DNA from: Burkholderiales bacterium
GTDB lineage: Bacteria > Pseudomonadota > Gammaproteobacteria > Burkholderiales > Nitrosomonadaceae
Assembly (NCBI GenBank): GCA_024235755.1
Contig: JACKLV010000005.1
Coordinates: 62,001-126,000, forward strand
DNA: 64,000 nt
Direction of reading: 5' to 3'
Program-made: the position numbers and the translations under genes
Part shown: one piece after another, positions 51,585 through 61,040 of the stretch
How positions within the stretch are numbered: position 1 is the first letter of the stretch
Layout of the letters: every line of letters starts with the position of its first letter
Notes under the pieces: model-generated
Told to the model about the DNA's origin: nothing
The model's input: the letters and a program-made list of their open reading frames with translations, nothing else
Databases searched by the model: none

Positions 51585-54371
51585 ATGAATTCTATTGTTT
51601 TTAGATTTAATAGAAAAACAATGGTGGCGTTGATTTGTTTCATGGCCACATTGTTTTTTTCAAGTATCGCGCTGGCGTCAACCACGCACACTATTAATCT
51701 CACAGCGGAAACATTGCCAAACGGTCAATTCGGCTACAAAATGGTCAGCCATGACGCCTCGAACCAGAATTATCCGGCAGAAGCCGTTATTCCGGGACCG
51801 TCACTGATCGTACAACAGGGCGATACGGTGAACATTTCTCTGACGAATAACACCGGCGTGCCTGTTGGCATCAATATTCCAGGCATTCTGGAAGGCGCGG
51901 CCGAGGCAGCTGCCGGCGGCGGTTCGCAGAACTATTCGTTCACAGCCAATCGGACAGGCACCCACCCCTACTATGACGAAGGCTCAGGACTGCTGGGATT
52001 GTTTGGCGCATTGATCGTGAATGCCGCCGACGGCTCAGTGCAAAGCTACGTCGATGGCGACGGCACCATCACCCCGACCGATGTCGCCGATCTGGACAAG
52101 GAATACATCATGTTCATGGTCGGTTCCACGTTCTGGGGCGCTGAAATCGCCAACGGCACGCAAACGCCGCTATGGACCAATCCGGTGCTGGCCGCCACGC
52201 TAAACGAAGTCGTGCGTTTTCATGTGCTGTCGATTGAACACGATCATACATTCCATTTGCACGCACACCGCTGGCTTGACGAAGTCGACCCGGTCAACCA
52301 AGGCCTCGCACCGCATATCATCGACGTCAAAATACTGACCGGTAAGGCCGACAGCCATGCATTTACCGTCAAAGCGGGCACCGAAGTCGGCGCGGGTATG
52401 TGGCATTTGCACTGCCATGTGGTATCGCATATGGAATCGAACATGGCGGCGCGGTTCCGCGTGGATGAGCCCGGTGCGGCATCCGGTATCAGCGTCGCTG
52501 GCGCAAGCCCTTATGGCGCGATACTGCTGAGTCCCAACCAGAACGATCCGGGTCTGGTAACTTTTGAAATTTCAGACGAACCCGGCAGTTGGTTCAGAAG
52601 CACGCGCAGCGATGCGATCATCGACCCCGCCGGCCCGCTTGGTGCGCTGAATATCAAAACCCGCTCACTGGAAGTAATGGCTCCAGGCAGCAGCGCGCAT
52701 TTCATCATGTCTGACACCAATGCGGTGCATACCATTACAACCCTGATCTGGCCAAGCGATGCTGACACCGAAAACAAACATGACATTCCGTTTGATCAGA
52801 CCAAAGCCTATCGCGGTGGCGGCATAGTTCAACTGAATACACCGGGACTGTATGTGTTTACCTGCAAAATTCATCCCTATATGTTTGGCGCCATAATCGT
52901 TGACGACCCCAATACACAAGGGTTGGATTTGGGCGAAGCCATCGATCTGGTAACCGGAATTCAGGGTCTGCCGACTACAAGCGACCTTGCAACCCGTCTG
53001 CTGAGAACTTTCTTTGTGGTCACAGCTCAGCAAAACTGGCAGGATTACACGTCTGCCACCCCGTGGCATGTGGCTTACCCTGATGTTCCGGTGCGGTTGA
53101 CCGGCGGTGCGGTGTTAAATCTAAAAACCGTGCTTGAAAACAGATACGGTCAGGACGTTGTGTTACCGCCGCTGTCTGCTCCTACAACAGCCGGTGTTGG
53201 TGAAGTATGGATCAATACCCAGTTTGAAAAAACGGCCGGCAAAACCAAGCCTGGAACGATTACCGTACTTGACACGGCAAACTGGACGATTAAACGTAAG
53301 ATTGCATTGCCGTCAATCAATATGAATCATCCGCACAATATGTGGACGGACCGCAACCAGTCGACCATTTTCCAAACGCAATGGTTTGATAACAAATTGA
53401 CGTTTATTAACCGGGCCGACGGGCAAATGATTGATAACATACAGATCGGCGACTCGCCATCACATGTTATGACCATGCCGAACAATGACGACATCACTGT
53501 GGCCATCAATGGTGAAAACAGAGTTGTTACCATACCGGCAGGCACGACAACGCCAGCTTCCAGCATAGCCACGCAAATGCCCGGTCAAGTCCCGGCAAAT
53601 CCGCATGGCCACTGGATTACTCCAGAAGGAAAAGTGGTGACGCCAAACATCAACACTTCCGATACCGGTTTTTATGACGGTAGCTCAGGACAGATTCTGG
53701 CTCGACCAGCTGCTGGCGGAAATTTCCCGCATGGCCCGCATCCGATCGCTGTCGGTGTTGGCAAAGATAAAGTGTACACTTCGAATCTGTTGGATCACTC
53801 AATAGATGTGTATGACTTTGATGGCAATCGGTTAAAAACCATTAATTTAATCGCAGATTATGACCCAGTCAGCCCGACAGGCCCAACTACCCTGACAGAC
53901 AAAGATGGCGATGGACTCGTTACTGCGGGTGTGCTGCCAATACAAACGCCAGTTGACCCAACCGGACGCGTGGTCGTTACTGCAAATACTGGCGGAACGA
54001 TCACCCTGATTGACACCAGTATCGACAAGGTCGTCGCCATGCTGCCATGCGATCCGGGCTGTCACGGCGTCAACTTCGGCGCTAAAGATGGCGGAGGCTA
54101 TTATGCCTATGTCACCAGCAAATTCTCCAATCGCTTGATTGTGGTCGACCCCGACCCCAATGGCGACGGTGACTTCTCAGATGCTGTTGTCGCTGGCACC
54201 ATCTCCATGGCCGATAATTCAGCTGCCACCGATGACGCTGTCGTCAGTCTAGCGGGTATGGGCGGACAAGGTGTACTGGCCATTCCCAACGTGTATAACG
54301 GCTGGGTACAGAACCTGCCATCAGAGTGGCAAACCGGTCTGACGAATGCACAGAAAAATGCTATTCCTTAA
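51585..54371 (+). CDS. Multicopper-oxidase-like protein B with third cupredoxin domain and beta-propeller
   Basis: AAAGGA precedes the ATG; a signal peptide ends near ALA (residue 31). Domain 1 (about 35-148) has lost both His pairs: VHVHG is replaced by VGINIPG, and YHDH by PYYDEG. Domain 2 (about 150-295) is complete: H221-TF-H224-L-H226 and H276-C277-H278-x3-H282-x4-M287 supply the type 1 and half of the trinuclear ligands. A third cupredoxin domain (about 340-440) has H382 and C427-x2-H430-x2-M433. Residues about 535-905 form a YVTN-type beta-propeller with an odd CDPGCH (822-827). A strong terminator follows. Confidence 0.88.
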   Translation: MNSIVFRFNRKTMVALICFMATLFFSSIALASTTHTINLTAETLPNGQFGYKMVSHDASNQNYPAEAVIPGPSLIVQQGDTVNISLTNNTGVPVGINIPGILEGAAEAAAGGGSQNYSFTANRTGTHPYYDEGSGLLGLFGALIVNAADGSVQSYVDGDGTITPTDVADLDKEYIMFMVGSTFWGAEIANGTQTPLWTNPVLAATLNEVVRFHVLSIEHDHTFHLHAHRWLDEVDPVNQGLAPHIIDVKILTGKADSHAFTVKAGTEVGAGMWHLHCHVVSHMESNMAARFRVDEPGAASGISVAGASPYGAILLSPNQNDPGLVTFEISDEPGSWFRSTRSDAIIDPAGPLGALNIKTRSLEVMAPGSSAHFIMSDTNAVHTITTLIWPSDADTENKHDIPFDQTKAYRGGGIVQLNTPGLYVFTCKIHPYMFGAIIVDDPNTQGLDLGEAIDLVTGIQGLPTTSDLATRLLRTFFVVTAQQNWQDYTSATPWHVAYPDVPVRLTGGAVLNLKTVLENRYGQDVVLPPLSAPTTAGVGEVWINTQFEKTAGKTKPGTITVLDTANWTIKRKIALPSINMNHPHNMWTDRNQSTIFQTQWFDNKLTFINRADGQMIDNIQIGDSPSHVMTMPNNDDITVAINGENRVVTIPAGTTTPASSIATQMPGQVPANPHGHWITPEGKVVTPNINTSDTGFYDGSSGQILARPAAGGNFPHGPHPIAVGVGKDKVYTSNLLDHSIDVYDFDGNRLKTINLIADYDPVSPTGPTTLTDKDGDGLVTAGVLPIQTPVDPTGRVVVTANTGGTITLIDTSIDKVVAMLPCDPGCHGVNFGAKDGGGYYAYVTSKFSNRLIVVDPDPNGDGDFSDAVVAGTISMADNSAATDDAVVSLAGMGGQGVLAIPNVYNGWVQNLPSEWQTGLTNAQKNAIP

Positions 54372-54420
54372 GTCGAGCAGACCGTAATTTGCATTATCGG
54401 ATAATTATCTGGTCTTTCTG

Positions 54421-54459
54421 AAAAAAAGCCGTGCATCAAAACCGATGCACGGCTTTTTT
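54421..54459 (+). terminator. Rho-independent terminator of the multicopper oxidase operon
   Basis: GCCGTGCATC (54428-54437) pairs with GATGCACGGC (54444-54453), flanked by seven A residues and six T residues. It may serve both strands. Confidence 0.93.
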
Positions 54460-54563
54460 ACGGTACATTAGAATCAGTATAACGTCTGATTGACCAACAA
54501 GTTCTGCTTTCTGTCATTGCACTTGCTCCGATCAAAGCCTTTTCACAAACTGCATAGCCGGCC

Positions 54564-55064
54564 TTATTCGTAGCGCAAAAATTCCTCGGCCAGCGCATCG
54601 TCCCCATGCCGGTCAATCAATGCCTCGATTTCTTCGAGCAATGCATCATCCTCGTCTTCATCCAGCACCCCATCACCTACCAGTCTTGCCGGCAGACCCA
54701 TCGCGATTGCTTCTCTGATTGTTTCCAGTGTCGGCGGATTTTCCTGATCCCTACTGTTAATCACCGCTTCAATCACCCGCGTCATAGGTTCACTAGCGCT
54801 ATTTTGCACAAAATCACTTGCCAGCGCCGTTTCGCCGAATTCTTCAATCAATGCATCCAGTTCATCGAGCAGCGAGTCATTGATATCAAAGTGGTGGATA
54901 TGCTCCGCCTCGGTAAATGCCGCAGAAAGCATATTGGTCAAATAATCCCGCATGACAGCCAACGTGATATATTCATCGGAATCTGCAACATTCAGGCGGT
55001 TTTCAATCAAGGCTGAAAGGTTGGGGCTTACACGCGTAGATACATCAATTGGATTACGGATCAT
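54564..55064 (-). CDS. Acidic cytosolic protein with an internal duplication
   Basis: The 166-residue protein has no signal or membrane segment and is very acidic. Two similar helices occur at about residues 65-87 and 141-165: LLDELDALIEEFGETALASD and LLEEIEALIDRHGDDALAEE. An acidic loop EDEDD separates parts of the second half. This looks like an internal duplication of one helical unit. No family recognised. The gene is followed by the MCO terminator region and is convergent with that operon. Confidence 0.6.
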   Translation of the reverse strand: MIRNPIDVSTRVSPNLSALIENRLNVADSDEYITLAVMRDYLTNMLSAAFTEAEHIHHFDINDSLLDELDALIEEFGETALASDFVQNSASEPMTRVIEAVINSRDQENPPTLETIREAIAMGLPARLVGDGVLDEDEDDALLEEIEALIDRHGDDALAEEFLRYE

Positions 55065-55298
55065 AGTCTTTTCCTTAAAATAGAGTAGACAAGCATTCGG
55101 TTGTTATGGGATTCCGGACGATCTGTATTAAATACAAATCGTCCGAGTTAAAACAATTATAAAAAACATAGTCCGTTACAAGCTACAAAAAAAACCCTGA
55201 CACAAGACGATCGGCTTTGCCGCTATGACGTAAAAACAGACTCAACGTACACGTTAATACACATAATATCGTGCATAAATTCCGCTTTCCCAAAGAGT
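55065..55298. other. Intergenic region between tyrS and the acidic protein gene
   Basis: 234 bases. An imperfect inverted repeat pairs GGACGATCTGTATTTAA-like and TTAAATACAAATCGTCC-like sequence around 55117-55144 (GGACGAT and ATCGTCC), which could be a terminator for tyrS or a leader structure of the downstream gene. Confidence 0.4.
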
Positions 55299-56501
55299 TT
55301 ACGCAGTCGTGATTCTGGCAAATTTCCGCTTGCCGACCTGTACTACGATTGTTTCATTCGACTGTATTTCACTCGTCTTATCCTCGATCTTTTCCCCATT
55401 CACTTTGACCGCGCCCTGATCGATCATCCGCAGCGATTCGCTAGTACTTGCTGTTAATCCCGCTTGTTTCATGAGCAGTGTCAATCGCACCGCCTTGCCA
55501 TCAATCTGAATGGTTTTTTCAGGCATATCGTCAGGAAGCGCTCCGCGTTTGAACCGGGTTTCAAAATCAATCAACGCAGACTCGGCTGCTTGCCGGCTGT
55601 GAAAACGCGCAACGATTTCCTGTGCAAAAATAACCTTGATATCTCTTGGATTCCGGCCTGCCGCAACTTCCTGCCGCCATGCCCGAATGGTTTCTATCGG
55701 TTCGGATGACAATAATTCAATATAACGCCACATCAACTGATCTGAAACCGACATTAATTTACCAAAGATTTCTTTTGGGCTTTCGGTAATACCGATATAG
55801 TTATTCAGCGACTTTGACATTTTATTAACGCCATCCAGACCTTCCAGCAAAGGCATAGTGAGGATGCACTGCTGGGGTTGACCAAACTGCTTTTGCAGTT
55901 CCCGCCCAACCAGCAGGTTAAATTTCTGATCCGTTCCACCCAACTCCAGGTCGGCTTTCAGTGCGACCGAATCGTAGCCTTGAACCAACGGATATAAAAA
56001 TTCGTGAATTGCGATGGATTGATTGTTACGGTAGCGCTTTTCGAAATCATCACGCTCCAGCATGCGCGCCACGGTGTAGGTCGACGCCAATCGGATCAAA
56101 TCTGCTGCATCGAACTTATCCATCCAGGTAGAATTAAACACGATCTCGGTCTGCTCGGAATGCAGTATTTTGAATACCTGGTTCGTGTAAGACTTGGCGT
56201 TTTCAGCCACTTGTTCACGTGTCAACGGCGGGCGCGTCGCGTTTTTACCGCTTGGATCACCGATCATTCCGGTAAAATCACCGATTAAAAACAGCACATG
56301 GTGCCCAAGCTCCTGTAATTGCCGCATTTTGTTCAGTAATACGGCATGTCCGAGATGTAAATCCGGTGCAGTGGGGTCAAACCCTGCCTTGATCCGTAGC
56401 GGCTTACCGGTGTCCAGCTTGCTCTCCAGTTCCTTTTCGATCAATAGCTCTTGGCTACCGTACTTGATTATTTCTATCTGCTGATTGACTGTTTTATTCA
56501 C
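55299..56501 (-). CDS. tyrS: Tyrosyl-tRNA synthetase
   Basis: This class I synthetase has the HIGH-like HLGH (in PTAPDLHLGHAVLL), the KMSKS loop (VNKMSKSLNNY) and a C-terminal S4 domain (MIDQGAVKVNGEKI). GTG at 56501 is chosen because the sequence then begins in register with other TyrRS N-termini (NQQIEIIKYGSQELL). An ATG at 56540 and TTG at 56549 extend it with unconserved residues. It is divergent from the M23 endopeptidase gene. Confidence 0.93.
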   Translation of the reverse strand: MNKTVNQQIEIIKYGSQELLIEKELESKLDTGKPLRIKAGFDPTAPDLHLGHAVLLNKMRQLQELGHHVLFLIGDFTGMIGDPSGKNATRPPLTREQVAENAKSYTNQVFKILHSEQTEIVFNSTWMDKFDAADLIRLASTYTVARMLERDDFEKRYRNNQSIAIHEFLYPLVQGYDSVALKADLELGGTDQKFNLLVGRELQKQFGQPQQCILTMPLLEGLDGVNKMSKSLNNYIGITESPKEIFGKLMSVSDQLMWRYIELLSSEPIETIRAWRQEVAAGRNPRDIKVIFAQEIVARFHSRQAAESALIDFETRFKRGALPDDMPEKTIQIDGKAVRLTLLMKQAGLTASTSESLRMIDQGAVKVNGEKIEDKTSEIQSNETIVVQVGKRKFARITTA

Positions 56502-56668
56502 AACTAAATTCTTAACAAATGATTCCAATCGGGATCGCATCCCTCTCAAATGCCCAATTCTACTCTCTGTATAGTGTACTTAGGTACAATGTTTTTGATT
56601 TATCGTGTTAGAATTGACAATATTTGCTTCATGATATGAATTGAACCAATTGAAGGGGGCTGTCCCGT

Positions 56669-58009
56669 ATGCGATTTATGCCGATACGCAACAAACCAAG
56701 TATTCTAGCTCAAAAGTCATCCAGACTAACCAAAAAAACACTCCGCTGGCTCATTGTCTTATCAACCATACCATTATTTGGATTTGTCACTGCTTTCGGC
56801 ATCGCGCCTCATTCACCTTCCCTTCACGAAGTCGAGATTAAAGAAGTTGTCCGCGACTTGTACTTGCCCGAAGTTTTACCTGAATTGGACGCTTCATCAG
56901 AACAATCCTTTTGGCGACAGGAAACCATCCGTCGCGGCGACACCATCGCCGCCATCCTGGACCGATTGGATGTTGACCAGCATGATAAGCGTGATTTTCT
57001 GCTCGCAGCACGCGACAGCCGCGCGATGCGTCAATTACAACCCGGCAAAATTATCTACGCACAAACAACCGCGGATGGAAGTTTGCTGACTCTGCGCTAT
57101 TTCTTTGGTAATGAAGAACTGTTTCTGATGGAAAAAACAGAACAGACGTTCAGGATGTCCGAGCAGAAAATTGAACTGGAGTCGCAGATACAAATGAAAT
57201 CAGGCACTGTCAACAGTTCATTGTTTGCTGCAACTGACAACGCAGGCATTCCCAACAGTATCGCTGCGCAAATGATCGATATCCTGGCTTCCGAGATCGA
57301 TTTCCACCGGGATTTGCGCCGAGGTGATCGTTTCACAGTGGTTTATGAAACATTAATCGACAGCAGTGGCGAGGCAGCCAAAACCGGCAAAGTCATCGCT
57401 GTCGAATTCACCAACCAACGCAAAACATACCAGGCTATTTATTTTCAATCATCTAATGGCGACTTTGGCTACTATACGCCCGAAGGCGAAAGCCTGCGCA
57501 AGGCATTTTTAAAAGCGCCTCTTGATTTTTCGCGTATCAGTTCCGGCTTCAGCAATGCACGCTTTCATCCGGTACTTAAAAAATGGCGTGCGCATAAGGG
57601 CATTGATTATGCCGCTCCAACCGGCACACCGGTAAAGGCAACCGCCAACGGAAAAGTAACATTTGCCGGAACCCAAAGGGGCTATGGCAAGCTTATCATT
57701 ATTAAACATGACGACCAATATGAAACCGCTTATGGCCATTTATCGGGCTTTGCCAAAAGGCTCAGTAACGGCGCACGTGTCAGCCAAGGTGACGTTATTG
57801 GCTATGTAGGCATGACAGGCATGGCAACCGGGCCGCACCTGCATTACGAATTACGCGTTAATGGCGTACAGCGTGATCCGTCGAAAATTGCCTTGCCGAC
57901 AGCGACACCAATTGCCAAAAAAGATCTAGTCGCCTTTCAAAATCAGGCTGAATCGCTGCTATCCCGTTTGGATATCATGCGCAACCTTCAACTCGCATCG
58001 AACGACTAG
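56669..58009 (+). CDS. M23-family murein endopeptidase (MepM-like)
   Basis: One N-terminal membrane anchor (about 27-47) is followed by a LysM-like/OapA-like region (IRRGDTIAAILDRLDVDQHD). The M23 zinc domain shows RAHKGIDYAAPTGTPV (zinc His and Asp) and GPHLHYELRVNG (HxH). MepM-type enzymes cut cross-links in peptidoglycan during growth. The length of 446 residues is typical. The neighbouring anmK gene is in the same direction and also concerns peptidoglycan turnover. Confidence 0.92.
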   Translation: MRFMPIRNKPSILAQKSSRLTKKTLRWLIVLSTIPLFGFVTAFGIAPHSPSLHEVEIKEVVRDLYLPEVLPELDASSEQSFWRQETIRRGDTIAAILDRLDVDQHDKRDFLLAARDSRAMRQLQPGKIIYAQTTADGSLLTLRYFFGNEELFLMEKTEQTFRMSEQKIELESQIQMKSGTVNSSLFAATDNAGIPNSIAAQMIDILASEIDFHRDLRRGDRFTVVYETLIDSSGEAAKTGKVIAVEFTNQRKTYQAIYFQSSNGDFGYYTPEGESLRKAFLKAPLDFSRISSGFSNARFHPVLKKWRAHKGIDYAAPTGTPVKATANGKVTFAGTQRGYGKLIIIKHDDQYETAYGHLSGFAKRLSNGARVSQGDVIGYVGMTGMATGPHLHYELRVNGVQRDPSKIALPTATPIAKKDLVAFQNQAESLLSRLDIMRNLQLASND

Positions 58010-58170
58010 CTCTGGTCTTTTGGGCATACAGTTGGAGCAAGAAGACAAACATTATCAGGCACATAAGCAGAAATTCGGTGTTAAAAACATGTACTTTTGA
58101 ACTGTTGTTTTAATGCTGTTATGTGAATGGTTTTTCGTTCAAGGGCGTGCAAAATCAGTTTTTTTACGGG

Positions 58171-59280
58171 ATGAACCAATTTTCGGAATCTGCTTATTAC
58201 ATCGGCATTATGTCCGGCACCAGTCTGGATGGTGTCGATGCCGTATTAACTGATTTCAAAACAGATCGGCACTCACTGATAAAAACTTATTTTCTACCCT
58301 ACGATGATGCGATTAAATCAAAATTACTTGCGTTGCATCATTCTGGCAGCGATGAGCTCACTACGGCCGCATTACTTAGTAACCGGTTGGCACATCTGTA
58401 CACAACCGCGGTCGAAAGTCTTCTGCGAGACAGTATCGTATCAGCGCAGGACATAACGGCAATCGGGTGCCATGGACAAACAGTCCGTCATTGCCCGGAA
58501 ATCGACAAAAGCTACACAATACAGCTTGTTAATGCCGCGTTATTAACCGAATTAACCGGCATCACCGTAGTTTCCGATTTCAGAAGCCGCGATCTCGCCG
58601 CTGGAGGTCAGGGTGCGCCGCTGGTACCCGCCTTTCACCAGGCTGCGTTTATGAATTCGGACCGACATCGTGTCATTGTCAATATTGGCGGCATTGCCAA
58701 TCTGACCTATCTCGATCCATCTGGAGAAGTCAGCGGATTTGACTGCGGTCCGGGTAACATGCTCATGGACGCATGGTGTCAGCTGCACACAGGAAAACCC
58801 TATGATGACAGCGGCAATTGGGCAGCAACAGGTCGTATCATTCCATCTCTACTTGAAAAGTTTCTTTCTGAAGACTTCTTTTCCATTCTTCCACCCAAAA
58901 GTACGGGTAGAGACCTGTTCAATTTTAAATGGCTGGAAAGCCATCTACAGGATGAACAGCCTGAGGATGTGCAAGCAACACTGATGCAATTATCAGTAAC
59001 GTCCATTTCACAAGCCATACAGACATTTTATCCGGAAACAGACGAAGTCTACTTATGCGGCGGCGGTGCATATAATCTACATTTGACAAATCAATTGGAA
59101 AACGCACTTTCCGTCAAGAAAATTGCGCTAACCGATGAACTTGGCATACCAGCGGCTTGGGTCGAGGCCAGTGCTTTTGCCTGGCTAGCCCGCCAGGCAA
59201 TTTTGAGAAAACCGGGAAATATACCTGCTGTCACCGGCGCACAGGGAGAACGAATACTGGGCGCCATCCATCCTGCGTAA
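58171..59280 (+). CDS. anmK: Anhydro-N-acetylmuramic acid kinase
   Basis: AnmK phosphorylates and opens 1,6-anhydro-MurNAc from recycled peptidoglycan. The ATPase-fold motifs are MSGTSLDGVD near the start, CHGQTVRH, SDFRSRDLAAGGQGAPLVP, NIGGIANLTYL, DCGPGNMLMD and LCGGGAYN. ATG at 58171 places the phosphate-binding motif at the usual distance from the start; a GTG at 58123 is in frame but unlikely. Same strand as the MepM-like gene, 161 bases after it. Confidence 0.93.
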   Translation: MNQFSESAYYIGIMSGTSLDGVDAVLTDFKTDRHSLIKTYFLPYDDAIKSKLLALHHSGSDELTTAALLSNRLAHLYTTAVESLLRDSIVSAQDITAIGCHGQTVRHCPEIDKSYTIQLVNAALLTELTGITVVSDFRSRDLAAGGQGAPLVPAFHQAAFMNSDRHRVIVNIGGIANLTYLDPSGEVSGFDCGPGNMLMDAWCQLHTGKPYDDSGNWAATGRIIPSLLEKFLSEDFFSILPPKSTGRDLFNFKWLESHLQDEQPEDVQATLMQLSVTSISQAIQTFYPETDEVYLCGGGAYNLHLTNQLENALSVKKIALTDELGIPAAWVEASAFAWLARQAILRKPGNIPAVTGAQGERILGAIHPA

Positions 59281-59326
59281 CCGAATCAGTATCGTGAATG
59301 GAAACAATCAAACCCTAAACCAAAAC

Positions 59327-59671
59327 CTATACCGAGAACGAAGAACCACATCCGCACGTACTGGATGCACCCGGATTTTTAATGACGAACTGCGCACCTT
59401 GTATATTTTCCTGATAATCGATTTCAGCACCCATTAGATATTGGAAACTCATGGAATCAACGAGCAGTTGCACACCGTTCTTCTCCATGACCATATCATC
59501 TTCGTTGATCGATTCATCAAATGTAAACCCATACTGAAACCCGGAACAGCCTCCTCCACTAACGAAGACTCTTAATTTCAGCGCCAGATTACCTTCTTCT
59601 GTAATTAACTGTTTAACCTTGTTTGCAGCGCTTTCGGTAAACAAAATAGGTGAGTTTTCAGTACTAGACAT
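59327..59671 (-). CDS. erpA: Iron-sulfur cluster insertion protein ErpA
   Basis: An A-type carrier with the three conserved cysteines: GGGCSGFQYGF and STCGCGSSF. The N-terminus PILFTESAANKVKQLI matches ErpA rather than IscA. ATG at 59671 gives the normal length of 114 residues; the frame also has an upstream ATG at 59689. It is convergent with anmK. Confidence 0.93.
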   Translation of the reverse strand: MSSTENSPILFTESAANKVKQLITEEGNLALKLRVFVSGGGCSGFQYGFTFDESINEDDMVMEKNGVQLLVDSMSFQYLMGAEIDYQENIQGAQFVIKNPGASSTCGCGSSFSV

Positions 59672-59845
59672 ACCTGTTTCAATAAGCATTTTTGATTATA
59701 TAAAGTGATTTTTCATACCAGATAGACAAATCTTTTGTATCCGGTATTTTTTCTTCTCATTATGTTTTGAATTCATTATCCCGTATATTTCTCAACAGTT
59801 TATTCATTTAGACCCACTGGACTGTAACAATCCAGTTGCCATCCA

Positions 59846-60256
59846 TTATTCCGATGCAGCCGGTATTAATGTGACCAATTTATCAGACTGAAGTTTATCC
59901 TGATGGATCATTTTTCCATCGACAGAAGCGCCCAGCTTGACTTCGATTGAACCATAATACACATCTCCATGAATTTGTGCATTTTCCTGCAATTCAAGGT
60001 ATCTAGACGCATGAATAGGCCCTTTTACCGTTCCATTAATTATCACATTAGCAACTTGTATTTTCCCATCAACATAACCCGCGTTACTGAGAATTAATGT
60101 GTGCTGCTCACCTTCTTCTGCTATAACATTTCCATTGATATTGCCGTCTACCCGCAAACCACCACTAAAACGAATGTCACCGGTGATTTGTGTCTGTGCA
60201 CCGATCAATGTATCGATATGGTTATGAAGTTTGGTTTTCTTTTTTTTCCCAAACAT
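59846..60256 (-). CDS. Bactofilin (polymer-forming cytoskeletal protein)
   Basis: The DUF583 beta-helix is visible as hydrophobic repeats: TLIGAQTQITGDIRFSGGLR, VDGNINGNVIAEEG, VIINGTVKGPIHASRYLEL and IHGDVYYGSIEV. A basic N-terminus MFGKKKKTK may bind membrane. The 136-residue length is typical. Bactofilins assemble filaments that position cell-wall or envelope enzymes. The start is 15 bases after the end of the preceding DUF6776-like gene, indicating an operon. Confidence 0.92.
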   Translation of the reverse strand: MFGKKKKTKLHNHIDTLIGAQTQITGDIRFSGGLRVDGNINGNVIAEEGEQHTLILSNAGYVDGKIQVANVIINGTVKGPIHASRYLELQENAQIHGDVYYGSIEVKLGASVDGKMIHQDKLQSDKLVTLIPAASE

Positions 60257-60270
60257 TATGTTCTCCTTTA

Positions 60271-61008
60271 CTACATAGGCTCAGCAGTCTGTGTCAACTT
60301 GGCCTGCGCATCATTCTGCTCAAAAACTTGTACTTTCATACTTTCTACAATCGCATCGGGCGGCACTCTGAACGACTCTTCAATTCTATGATAAAACTTA
60401 AAATTTATCGCAAAGCTTTGTTCAGCTTCTTTATTAGCCAACAGCACTGTTTTTCGTTGATCCTTTTGCCGAAGATTCACAAAAAACTTTAGACTTCCAT
60501 GAAAATCTTTAGGCCGTTGTCCGCCCTGTACCATTGATACGGAATATCGATATACACCAGGTTGAGCATCTTTTTTCAAACTGAATTGATGTATCGAAAT
60601 TCCGTTGTCGATCTTCGTATTACCGCTCATTACATGCTCGAAAAAATCGAGCTCTTCTTTCAATCTGTTATTTTCCTTACTCAATAACCGGGTCTGCTTG
60701 GCCAAATCTTCATTGGTCGTCTGAACAATCTGAAACTGTCGTGTCAATTCAGCCAATTGCGTACATAATTCCGTCCGTTTTTTTTGCAAACAAGTGGTCA
60801 CATGATACGGCTCGCTCAGTTTTGTCAATGAGGCAGCGTCGACTACTCCTGCTGTTCTCCTCCCCGCCTCATACATACCCCAAGAAAGCATCAACAACAG
60901 CGAACAAAACAAAAAAATAACCAGCATACGAGTCCGCCATGAAGTATATGGGCGGACAATCACGCGCTCAGGTAACAACTCAGAGTTTTTTTTGAATAGT
61001 TTGTTCAC
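60271..61008 (-). CDS. DUF6776-like membrane protein with coiled coil
   Basis: One membrane helix (about 30-50) is followed by a coiled coil (about 82-115, KKRTELCTQLAELTRQFQ..., LLSKENNRLKEELDFF) and a beta-rich C-terminal domain (IDNGISIHQFSLKK, YSVSMVQGGQRPKDFHGSLK). This matches the DUF6776 type usually found next to bactofilin genes. GTG at 61008 has AGGTGG eight bases upstream; another GTG is 12 bases before it. It lies directly downstream of argC on the same strand. Confidence 0.8.
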   Translation of the reverse strand: MNKLFKKNSELLPERVIVRPYTSWRTRMLVIFLFCSLLLMLSWGMYEAGRRTAGVVDAASLTKLSEPYHVTTCLQKKRTELCTQLAELTRQFQIVQTTNEDLAKQTRLLSKENNRLKEELDFFEHVMSGNTKIDNGISIHQFSLKKDAQPGVYRYSVSMVQGGQRPKDFHGSLKFFVNLRQKDQRKTVLLANKEAEQSFAINFKFYHRIEESFRVPPDAIVESMKVQVFEQNDAQAKLTQTAEPM

Positions 61009-61040
61009 ATGCAAAACCACCTGTCAAAATGACAATGCTA

